DNA from: Flavobacteriaceae bacterium
Lineage (GTDB): Bacteria; Bacteroidota; Bacteroidia; Flavobacteriales; Flavobacteriaceae
Direction of reading: 5' to 3'
Length of the DNA stretch: 6,554 nt
NCBI GenBank assembly: GCA_008081325.1
Contig: VMCO01000190.1
Coordinates: 1-6,554, forward strand
Shown piece after piece: positions 1 to 5,652 of this stretch. The notes under the pieces were generated by a model. That model saw only the letters and a program-made list of their open reading frames with translations. It was not told where the DNA came from and ran no database searches. A program made the position numbers and the translations under genes. Within the stretch, counting starts at the first letter, position 1. Each line of letters opens with the position of its first letter.

Positions 1-246
1 AAATATTATTCTATTTTTTGTTTGTTTATCATTGGCTAATTCAAGTTTTTTTACCGCACTTTTAAATAGTGTTGCAGCTGAATTAAGTTCAAAATCAGCT
101 ATTATTTCAGGACTATTTTCTATTTCCATGTAACCACTATTAATCGTTTGTTCAGTAGGCGTTGGAATAATGTTATTTTTTTGAGAAAAAAGTGTATTTA
201 TATGGGAAAAAAATATAAAAAAAACAATTATTTTAAGCGTATTCAT
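1..246 (-). CDS. Secreted protein, probable GH20 beta-N-acetylhexosaminidase (5' part only)
   Basis: The minus-strand frame opens at ATG 246-244 and stays open for 82 codons to the window edge, so only the N-terminus is visible. Residues 1-22 are a Sec signal peptide: MNTLK, a hydrophobic run rich in I/F/V, then LFSQ, a frequent cleavage context in Bacteroidota. The mature part starts KNNIIPTPTEQ and continues INSGYMEI, then an acidic stretch and an amphipathic helix (AATLFKSAVKKLEL). This 'IIP-P---...-G-f-i' start followed by a helix is the usual opening of the GH20b domain that precedes the catalytic barrel in bacterial hexosaminidases, which release terminal GlcNAc/GalNAc from chitin oligomers, glycans or peptidoglycan fragments in the periplasm. 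The catalytic Asp-Glu pair lies outside the window, so the family call rests on N-terminal similarity alone. It is divergent from ligA with a 59-base gap; no clear TAnnTTTG box precedes it. Confidence 0.6.
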   Translation of the reverse strand, partial: MNTLKIIVFFIFFSHINTLFSQKNNIIPTPTEQTINSGYMEIENSPEIIADFELNSAATLFKSAVKKLELANDKQTKNRIIF

Positions 247-280
247 GAGCTTCAATTTACTATCTTAGAGTAGTTTTTTT

Positions 281-293
281 GTTACAGTGTAAC
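281..293. promoter_or_regulatory. Perfect palindrome upstream of ligA, possible operator
   Basis: GTTACA-G-TGTAAC is a perfect 6-bp inverted repeat around a single central base. It sits in the 59-base gap between the divergent hexosaminidase-like gene and ligA, ending 12 bases before the ligA ATG. A T-run ending in TTTG (278-281) abuts it; this could be a degenerate -7 box, but the TA at the expected place (274-275) is absent. The one-base loop makes a DNA-binding site for a dimeric protein more likely than an RNA hairpin. Function is inferred only. Confidence 0.35.
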
Positions 294-305
294 TAGATAA
301 ATGTA

Positions 306-2312
306 ATGAATATATCAGAAAAAATTTTTAGTCTTAGGAAAAAACTTCATGACCATAGCTATAGATATTATGTTCTTGATGATCCATTAATATCAGATTA
401 TGATTTTGATATGATGTTAAAAGAATTAGAACGATTAGAAGAAGAAAATCCTGAATATTTTGATGTTAATTCACCAACTCAACGAGTAGGTGGTAGTGTA
501 ACGAAGTCATTTATCACATCTGTACATAGTACCCCTATGTACTCCCTTGATAATTCATATTCTTTAGAGGACTTAAAAGAATGGGAAAAAAGAATAAAAA
601 AGATAATCGACACCCAGATTGAATATACATGTGAGTTAAAATTTGATGGTGTTTCAATTAATTTGACCTATAAAGAAGGAGAGCTTGTAAGAGCAGTCAC
701 AAGGGGAGATGGTGTAAAAGGTGATGATGTTACGAATAACGTAAAAACAATTCCAACTGTACCATTAAAACTTAGAGGTGATTTTAAGGGTGAATTTGAG
801 GCAAGAGGAGAGATTGTAATGCCTATTTCAGGATTTAATAAGCTTAATTTGTCTCGTGTTGAAAATGGAGAAGAACCATTCAAAAACCCTAGAAACACGG
901 CCTCAGGAAGTTTAAAGCTTCAAGACAGTAAAGAAGTTTCTAATAGACCATTAGAATGCCTATTATACTCAGTTGAAGACCCAAAATTGTTTAATAATCA
1001 TATAGAGTTCCTACAGAATGCAAAATCTTACGGATTTAATATTTATAATAATTATAAGCATAGTACATCACTTGATGAAATATTTGAATTTATTGAGCAC
1101 TGGGAAAAAAATAGGTCTGGATTACCATTCGAAATAGATGGGGTTGTTTTAAAAGTAAATGATTTTTATCAGAGGGAAGTTCTTGGCTTTACATCCAAAT
1201 TTCCAAGATGGGCAATGGCCTATAAATTTAAGCCTGAAAATACTGGTACCAGATTGAATAGTATTTCTTTTCAAGTTGGAAGAACAGGTTCAATTACTCC
1301 TGTAGCAAATTTAGAGCCCGTCAACCTTGCAGGTACAATAGTGAAAAGAGCATCTCTACACAATGCAGACTTTATTGAAAGTATGGATATCAGAGTCGGA
1401 GATTTTGTATATGTCGAAAAAGGCGGGGATATAATACCAAAAATTACTAATGTAGATAAGTCTAAAAGAGCACTTGACTCTAAGAAATTTGAATTTCCAG
1501 AGTTTTGCCCAGAATGTGGCTCTAAACTTCAGAGATTAGAAGGCGAAGCAAATCATTATTGTCTAAACTATAATGGATGCAAACCACAAATAATTGGAAG
1601 AATACAACATTATATTTCCAGAAAAGCTTTGGATATTGAAGGATTAGGTCAAGAGACTGTTGCTTTACTGGTGAATAACGGACTTATTAATAACTATTCT
1701 GATTTATATGATTTGAGGTTTGATCAAATTGTAGGTCTAGAAAGAATGGCTGAAAAAAGCGCAAATAACTTAATCAATGGAATCTTAGATTCTAAAAACA
1801 TCCCTTTTGAAAGAGTATTGTATGGATTAGGGATAAGATATGTTGGGGAGACTGTCGCAAAAAAATTAGCAAAGCATTTTGAAAACATTGATAATATTCT
1901 AAATTCTGATTTTGAAAAGTTGATTTCAGTTGACGAAATAGGTGAGAAAATAGCGAAAAGCATAATTGAATTTTCTCAAAACGAACAAAACATTGAGATA
2001 ATTAATTCTTTAAAGAATCATAACATTCAATTTGAAATTGATGATTCAGCTAAAAATATTTCTTCTATACTGCTGGGTAAATCCTTTGTAGTTTCAGGTG
2101 TTTTTTCGAATTTTTCAAGAGATGAAATTAAAAAACTTATAGAAACAAATGGAGGTAAAATATCATCTTCAATTTCATCAAAAACAACCTACCTAGTGGC
2201 TGGATCTAACATGGGTCCAAGTAAAAAAGAAAAGGCTGAAAAACTTAATATCAAAATAATTTCTGAGACTGAATTAACTAATTTAATTTCTGGTCAGAAT
2301 TTATTATTTTAG
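306..2312 (+). CDS. ligA: NAD-dependent DNA ligase LigA
   Basis: Seals nicks with 3'-OH and 5'-phosphate ends during replication and repair, using NAD+ to adenylate itself. The 668 residues match the usual length (E. coli about 671). Domains in order: Ia with YYxxDxPxxxDxxFD (21-35), which binds NMN; the adenylation domain with catalytic Lys112 in ELKFDG, RGD (133-135), EARGE, NPRNTASGSL (194-203), EIDGVVLKV (276-284) and AYKFKP (305-310); the OB fold with VGRTGSITPVA (324-334) and KGGDIIPKI (372-380); a zinc finger with Cys401, 404, 419 and 425 in normal spacing; helix-hairpin-helix repeats around 440-556 (IEGLG, GLGIRYVGE, VDEIGEKIA); and a C-terminal BRCT domain (about 586-665) ending in the usual GPSKKEKAEKL segment. 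The ATG at 306 is chosen because an in-frame TAG at 294-296 closes the frame. An ATG-TAA at 301-306 overlaps this start. No Shine-Dalgarno sequence is evident, as is normal for the phylum. All expected motifs are intact. Confidence 0.98.
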   Translation: MNISEKIFSLRKKLHDHSYRYYVLDDPLISDYDFDMMLKELERLEEENPEYFDVNSPTQRVGGSVTKSFITSVHSTPMYSLDNSYSLEDLKEWEKRIKKIIDTQIEYTCELKFDGVSINLTYKEGELVRAVTRGDGVKGDDVTNNVKTIPTVPLKLRGDFKGEFEARGEIVMPISGFNKLNLSRVENGEEPFKNPRNTASGSLKLQDSKEVSNRPLECLLYSVEDPKLFNNHIEFLQNAKSYGFNIYNNYKHSTSLDEIFEFIEHWEKNRSGLPFEIDGVVLKVNDFYQREVLGFTSKFPRWAMAYKFKPENTGTRLNSISFQVGRTGSITPVANLEPVNLAGTIVKRASLHNADFIESMDIRVGDFVYVEKGGDIIPKITNVDKSKRALDSKKFEFPEFCPECGSKLQRLEGEANHYCLNYNGCKPQIIGRIQHYISRKALDIEGLGQETVALLVNNGLINNYSDLYDLRFDQIVGLERMAEKSANNLINGILDSKNIPFERVLYGLGIRYVGETVAKKLAKHFENIDNILNSDFEKLISVDEIGEKIAKSIIEFSQNEQNIEIINSLKNHNIQFEIDDSAKNISSILLGKSFVVSGVFSNFSRDEIKKLIETNGGKISSSISSKTTYLVAGSNMGPSKKEKAEKLNIKIISETELTNLISGQNLLF

Positions 2313-2348
2313 GATAAATTAACCATTAAACCAATAAAATAAACTATT

Positions 2349-2573
2349 ATGGAGCAAAGAGATATTATTAAAGTTAGAGTTCACGATGGAATTGTCGGTT
2401 TGTTGTATCTAGGATCAATTGCACTTGCAAATCAATTTGGCCTAGACTGGATCTGGGTAGCAGTAGGGGTAGCAGTATTACAGATATTAAGCCCTTTCAC
2501 CAAATTTTGTCCAGTATATACCATTCTTAATAAGGTAATGCCGGATTCAAAACCAATACAAAACGGAAAATAG
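2349..2573 (+). CDS. DUF2892 (YgaP-like transmembrane domain) small membrane protein
   Basis: A 74-residue inner-membrane protein with two predicted transmembrane helices, about residues 14-29 (IVGLLYLGSIALANQF) and 33-49 (DWIWVAVGVAVLQILSP), joined by a short turn. The following FCPVYTIL (53-60) is the characteristic Cys-Pro-x-Tyr signature of the DUF2892/YgaP transmembrane family (PF11127 as I recall it). In YgaP this domain is fused to a rhodanese; here it stands alone, and no rhodanese lies nearby in the window. Its role is unknown. It begins 36 bases after ligA on the same strand with no recognisable promoter or terminator between, so it is probably cotranscribed. Its stop codon lies one base from the stop of the convergent metallophosphatase gene. 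Confidence 0.85.
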   Translation: MEQRDIIKVRVHDGIVGLLYLGSIALANQFGLDWIWVAVGVAVLQILSPFTKFCPVYTILNKVMPDSKPIQNGK

Positions 2574-2574
2574 T

Positions 2575-3480
2575 TTAAATCATTAGAAGATTTGAATTAA
2601 ATATCTTATTGTTATTGCTATCAAATAAGAAATCAATTCTTCCCAGAAAAAGACCAAAACAACCAGCTTGATTTATTAATACTTTTTTATCAGCTTTGTT
2701 GTAGGTAATTAGTGGTTCACTCATAAATGTATGTGTGTGACCTCCTATAATTAAATCAATATCTTTTGTTTGTTTCGCAAGATTTACATCACAAACTCTA
2801 TTGGGTAATTTTTCATATTTATAACCTAGATGAGATAGACAGATAACTAAATCACATTTTTCAATTTCTTTTAATTTCTTAGCAGTATGATTAGCTATTT
2901 CAATAGGATCCAAATATTTGGTTTCTTTGTACAATTCTTTTGAAACAAGACCTTCTAGTTCAATCCCTAGTCCAAAAACTCCTATTTTGATTCCTGATTT
3001 ATTATAAATTTTATAGTTATTAATTTTTGAATCTAGAACTGTATTTGAAAAGTCATAATTCGATGAAATTATATCGAAAGTTGCATTAGGTAATTGTTTA
3101 TTTAATCCGTCAATTCCATTATCAAAATCGTGATTTCCAATAGTAACAGCATCATATTTTAACATACTCATTAACTTGAATTCAATCTCACCACCGTAAA
3201 AGTTGAAGTATGGGGTGCCTTGGAATATATCACCAGCGTCTAACAGAAGAGTATTTTGGTTTTCTTTTCGGATTTTATTTATTATTGTAGATCTTCGTTC
3301 AAAACCTCCTTTATCAGGAAATTCAGAATGGTCTTTAGAAAAAGGTTCAATATGACTATGAACGTCATTTGTGTGAAGAATGGTAATCCTTCTCATCGAA
3401 TCACAACTCAAATTATTTAGAGCTAGACTGATTCCGGCTGTTCCAAATAGGGAGTTCTTTAAAAAGGTTTTTCTGTTCAT
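2575..3480 (-). CDS. Periplasmic metallophosphatase, catalytic half of a split 5'-nucleotidase
   Basis: A 301-residue protein matching the N-terminal, two-metal catalytic domain of the UshA/CD73 5'-nucleotidase family, which dephosphorylates nucleoside 5'-phosphates in the periplasm. Metal and catalytic motifs are all visible: HTNDVHSH (36-43, Asp39 and His41), DAGDIFQGTP (81-90, Asp84), TIGNHDFDNG (113-122, Asn116 and His117), LSHLG (215-219, His217) and GGHTHT (246-251, His248 and His250). The chain ends soon after GHTHT, so the usual C-terminal substrate-binding domain is absent; it is encoded by the gene just upstream. The N-terminus MNRKTFLKNSLFGTAG resembles a twin-arginine signal with Arg-Lys in place of Arg-Arg. 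Cys26 (NLSC) could be a weak lipobox, so a lipidated Tat substrate is possible. ATG 3480-3478 overlaps the preceding stop as ATGA, which suggests translational coupling. Exact nucleotide substrate cannot be read from sequence. Confidence 0.92.
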   Translation of the reverse strand: MNRKTFLKNSLFGTAGISLALNNLSCDSMRRITILHTNDVHSHIEPFSKDHSEFPDKGGFERRSTIINKIRKENQNTLLLDAGDIFQGTPYFNFYGGEIEFKLMSMLKYDAVTIGNHDFDNGIDGLNKQLPNATFDIISSNYDFSNTVLDSKINNYKIYNKSGIKIGVFGLGIELEGLVSKELYKETKYLDPIEIANHTAKKLKEIEKCDLVICLSHLGYKYEKLPNRVCDVNLAKQTKDIDLIIGGHTHTFMSEPLITYNKADKKVLINQAGCFGLFLGRIDFLFDSNNNKIFNSNLLMI

Positions 3481-4232
3481 TTTATTCTTATAAATCTGTT
3501 ATCTGATTTTAACTTGAGCGTGTCATATTTTTTAAAATAATCTAACAAGACATCTCTCATTTTGTAGTTAATATCAGTAGTTTTTAAAGTTTCACCTAGA
3601 AAATACATTTTATCACCACCATCTAATAAATAATCTGTTGTAGCTACATAATATTTTTTTTCTTTCATAATATTACTACCATTAATGCTTACCTCATTTA
3701 CAGAGTAATCGTTATTCAAAGTAATCTGTAATCCTTTAATTGGATGTTGTAACTTTACTTTTCTTAAATATTCAACCATTTTATTAATTGATTGCCCCTT
3801 TAATTCTAAAACAACTATACTGTTTTCAAAAGGCATTAATTCAAATGCGGTTTTTTCGCTGATATTTCCCTTAGAAATTATTGAACGGATTCCACCATTA
3901 TTTAGCAGAACGATATCAATATTATTACCAGATATTTCATTAAAAACTGGATTTGACATTTCATATGTTGCATCAGCAAACATGTTGCTTAAAGTACTAT
4001 TTAATTCACCATCATTTTTCTTGTAAGTATCAAATGAATATGAAATTGGTTTATTCATAAGAGACTCTTCTAAATTTTTTTTAAACGGTTGATAGTATTT
4101 GACGATTGTTGAGTCACTTAAAATTTGCTGATCTATCTCAATGTTTTGGTTATAATTTTCTTGGTTAGGATTGTTTTTACAACCAACTAAAACTAGGTAT
4201 AATAATATTATATGTTTGTAATAAATTCTCAT
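3477..4232 (-). CDS. Lipoprotein with 5'-nucleotidase C-terminal domain (substrate-binding half)
   Basis: A 251-residue protein carrying only the C-terminal domain of the 5'-nucleotidase family, which binds the nucleoside base and sugar. Visible signatures are LLNNGGIRS (109-117, counterpart of the NGGGIR motif), ELMPFENSIV (131-140), the VVLELKGQSI strand-helix, and TDYLLDGGDKM (199-209, counterpart of the GGDG motif). None of the metal-binding motifs is present, so alone it should be catalytically inert. Residues 1-18 form a lipoprotein signal with lipobox LVGC (Cys18). The following KNNPNQ is not acidic, so it lacks the known flavobacterial surface-export pattern, and periplasmic anchoring is more likely. 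I chose ATG 4232-4230 over the in-frame TTG at 4244-4242: the TTG lies inside the promoter -7 box, and the ATG gives a normal signal peptide. Its stop overlaps the metallophosphatase start, and the two products probably work together. Confidence 0.88.
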   Translation of the reverse strand: MRIYYKHIILLYLVLVGCKNNPNQENYNQNIEIDQQILSDSTIVKYYQPFKKNLEESLMNKPISYSFDTYKKNDGELNSTLSNMFADATYEMSNPVFNEISGNNIDIVLLNNGGIRSIISKGNISEKTAFELMPFENSIVVLELKGQSINKMVEYLRKVKLQHPIKGLQITLNNDYSVNEVSINGSNIMKEKKYYVATTDYLLDGGDKMYFLGETLKTTDINYKMRDVLLDYFKKYDTLKLKSDNRFIRIK

Positions 4233-4233
4233 A

Positions 4234-4264
4234 TTGAAAAACAAAGTTAAATTAGTTATTTTTG
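4234..4264 (+). promoter_or_regulatory. Bacteroidota promoter for the DUF6913 gene
   Basis: TATTTTTG at 4257-4264 matches TAnnTTTG exactly, and a TTG at 4234-4236 lies 20 bases upstream, within the accepted 17-23 base spacing for the -33 element. Predicted transcription start is near 4271, giving a leader of about 12 bases before the ATG at 4283. It is back-to-back with the minus-strand -7 box at 4242-4249, with 7 bases between the two boxes. The -33 element of this promoter lies between the other promoter's -7 box and its start codon. Confidence 0.6.
4242..4249 (-). promoter_or_regulatory. Bacteroidota -7 promoter box for the split 5'-nucleotidase operon
   Basis: The minus strand reads TAACTTTG, an exact match to the TAnnTTTG element recognised by the primary sigma factor of Bacteroidota. 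Its last G is 10 bases from the ATG at 4232, which would put the transcript start only about 3-4 bases before the start codon, so nearly leaderless. No convincing TTG element is seen 17-23 bases upstream, so the promoter may be weak or helped by a regulator. Confidence 0.55.
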
Positions 4265-4282
4265 TTTTAACTACATCTTACT

Positions 4283-4804
4283 ATGTTTATAAAATTCTTC
4301 AAAGACAGATCAAATAAAAAGTTTATAAATAAAGCATTAGAGAGTAGGTCTACGTCAATAAATAATAATAAAATTAAGACTGTTGGAATAATTTTAAATA
4401 TTGGAGAATTTAAAGATTATGATAGACTTAGAGAAATATTTCAAAATTACGGAGTCAATGAAAATAAAATTAAATTTATTGCATTTCTTTCTGAAAACGA
4501 TACTAAATTAAACCACTGGGATTCATATTTTGAAAAGAAGGATTTTGGTTGGAATGGCCTAATAAATAATTTAGATTTGCAAGAGTTTATTGACAGCGAA
4601 TTTGATGTATTAATAAGTTATTATAAAAAAGATAACCTTCAGCTTAATTATGCAACAGCATGTTCAAAAGCAAATTTTAAGGTAGGTTTATCAAATCATA
4701 ATCAAAATTTGAATGATATTATTATCGATATAAGTCCAAATTTCATTGATATATTTGGTAAAGAATTAGAAAAATATTTAACAGGATTAAAGAAGATTGG
4801 TTAA
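4283..4804 (+). CDS. DUF6913 family protein, function unknown
   Basis: A 173-residue soluble protein with no signal peptide or membrane helix. I recognise it as the flavobacterial DUF6913 family, found next to bamD and related core genes. Visible features are a basic N-terminal helix (FIKFFKDRSNKKFINKAL), a beta strand TVGIILNI (33-40) followed by a helix (YDRLREIFQNYG), a strand KIKFIAFLS (62-70), then the most family-like part: LQEFIDSEFDVLISYYKKDN (99-118), a helix ending SKANFKVGLS (128-137), NDIIIDIS (144-151), and a terminal helix LEKYLTGLKKIG. The alternating strands and helices suggest a Rossmann-like alpha/beta fold, which is inference. No catalytic motif is identifiable. It has its own promoter and is followed by an 18-bp palindrome before bamD, so it may be monocistronic. 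It is a good candidate for a lineage-specific core protein of unknown job. Confidence 0.8.
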   Translation: MFIKFFKDRSNKKFINKALESRSTSINNNKIKTVGIILNIGEFKDYDRLREIFQNYGVNENKIKFIAFLSENDTKLNHWDSYFEKKDFGWNGLINNLDLQEFIDSEFDVLISYYKKDNLQLNYATACSKANFKVGLSNHNQNLNDIIIDISPNFIDIFGKELEKYLTGLKKIG

Positions 4805-4810
4805 CTAAGT

Positions 4811-4828
4811 TTTATTATCCATAATAAA
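4811..4828. repeat. Perfect 18-bp AT palindrome between the DUF6913 gene and bamD
   Basis: TTTATTAT-CC-ATAATAAA is a perfect 8-bp inverted repeat with a two-base centre, starting 6 bases after the DUF6913 stop codon and ending 4 bases before the bamD -7 box. As RNA it could fold as a 7-bp A/U stem with a four-base loop, too weak for a good intrinsic terminator, and only a broken T-rich stretch follows. As DNA it covers the spacer between where the -33 and -7 elements of the bamD promoter should be, a typical operator position. Either role is inference. Confidence 0.4.
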
Positions 4829-4832
4829 TTCA

Positions 4833-4840
4833 TAATTTTG
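4833..4840 (+). promoter_or_regulatory. Bacteroidota -7 promoter box for bamD-rpoZ-coaBC
   Basis: TAATTTTG is an exact TAnnTTTG match ending 15 bases before the bamD ATG, giving a predicted start near 4847 and a leader of about 9 bases. The -33 region has only TTTA at about 4811-4814 rather than TTTG. The in-frame TTG at 4838 that would lengthen BamD lies within this box, which helps fix the ATG at 4856 as the start. Confidence 0.6.
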
Positions 4841-4855
4841 GCATCCAATTTACAC

Positions 4856-5641
4856 ATGAAGAAATTAATTTATTTCATATCGATATTGTTTTTTAGCTAT
4901 AGTTGTGGAGAATACCAAAAGGCTTTAAATTCAGATGAGGTTTCTGTAAAATTTAACCTAGGAACAGAATTGTATGACGCTGAAAAATATTCAAAAGCAT
5001 CTAGACTATTTGCTCAAATATTGCCCCAATACAGAGGAAAACCTCAGGCTCAAAAACTTACATACATGCAAGCTATGTGTTTTTACAACACCAAAGATTA
5101 TAATAGCTCATCATATCAAATGGAAAGATTTGTTAATTCATATCCGGACAGTGAAAAAGTTGAGGAGATGGCTTTTCTTGGAGCTAAAAGTTATTATTTA
5201 ATGGCTCCTATATATTCTAAAGATTCAGATGATACCAAAATAGCAATTGATAAGCTACAAGAATTTATTAACGCCTTTCCAGAGTCTGATTATATAGAAG
5301 ATGCAAATACTTTAATTTTTGATTTAGACTACAGATTAGAATTAAAAGAGTTTAATATTGCATTACAATACAATGTTCTTACTGACTATCAAGCTGCTAT
5401 CAAATCATTTGAGAATTTTCTAATTGATTTTCCTGGTTCAGATTTAAGAGAAAAAGCAATGTATTATAGGTTTGATTCTGCATATAAACTAGCAATAAAC
5501 AGTGTAGTTTGGAGACAAAAAGAAAGAATTGAAAATGCAGTTAGCTACTTTAACTCATTTATAAATAATTACAATGAATCTGAATTTTTGGTAGAAATGG
5601 AAACCAAAATGTCAGAATTAACGGAAATAAATAATATTTAA
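4856..5641 (+). CDS. bamD: Outer membrane protein assembly factor BamD
   Basis: A periplasm-facing lipoprotein of the BAM complex that, with the BamA barrel, folds and inserts outer-membrane proteins. The 261 residues begin MKKLIYFISILFFSYSC, a signal peptide with the lipidated Cys at 17, followed by GEYQKAL, a common start of mature flavobacterial BamD. Tetratricopeptide-type helix pairs follow: about 31-57 (FNLGTELYDAEKYSKASRLF), 66-96 (ending RFVNSYPDS), 104-141 (IDKLQEFINAFPESDYIEDA), 160-192 (YQAAIKSFENFLIDFPGSDL) and 200-245. The repeated 'F---FP-S' ends are typical of BamD/YfiO. I chose ATG 4856 because the longer frame begins with a TTG inside the promoter box and would put six extra residues before the signal peptide. 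It heads a tight cluster with rpoZ 11 bases downstream. Confidence 0.95.
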   Translation: MKKLIYFISILFFSYSCGEYQKALNSDEVSVKFNLGTELYDAEKYSKASRLFAQILPQYRGKPQAQKLTYMQAMCFYNTKDYNSSSYQMERFVNSYPDSEKVEEMAFLGAKSYYLMAPIYSKDSDDTKIAIDKLQEFINAFPESDYIEDANTLIFDLDYRLELKEFNIALQYNVLTDYQAAIKSFENFLIDFPGSDLREKAMYYRFDSAYKLAINSVVWRQKERIENAVSYFNSFINNYNESEFLVEMETKMSELTEINNI

Positions 5642-5652
5642 TTTTATATAAA

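Noticed and set aside
271..281. T-rich TAGTTTTTTTG as a ligA promoter -7 box
   Set aside because: TTTG is present but the TA is three bases too far upstream for TAnnTTTG, and no matching -33 TTG was found; not listed as a promoter.
668..898. 76-codon open frame on the minus strand inside ligA
   Set aside because: It lies wholly within the strongly supported ligA adenylation domain, and its product is a low-complexity Ser/Pro/Leu string without recognisable motifs.
1724..1963. 79-codon open frame on the minus strand inside ligA
   Set aside because: It is antisense to the helix-hairpin-helix region of ligA; composition mirrors the coding strand and no independent start signal or family feature is visible.
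2605..2629. CTTATT and AATAAG inverted repeat after the ligA-DUF2892 unit, considered as a terminator
   Set aside because: Only six A/T-rich pairs with a 13-base loop, no following T-run, and it lies inside the metallophosphatase coding sequence.
2575..3480. Metallophosphatase as a truncated pseudogene of a full-length 5'-nucleotidase
   Set aside because: All metal motifs are intact and the missing domain is encoded by an intact, separately exported gene directly upstream.
4230..4244. Four-codon-longer nucleotidase C-domain start at TTG 4244
   Set aside because: That TTG lies within the TAACTTTG promoter box and adds residues before a normal lipoprotein signal; ATG 4232 is better.
4838..4855. 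Six-codon-longer BamD start at TTG 4838
   Set aside because: The TTG is part of the TAATTTTG box, and the extension would come before the typical MKK signal-peptide start.
4974..5201. 75-codon plus-strand frame inside bamD
   Set aside because: It is an alternative reading frame of the tetratricopeptide region of BamD, with no promoter and no family resemblance.
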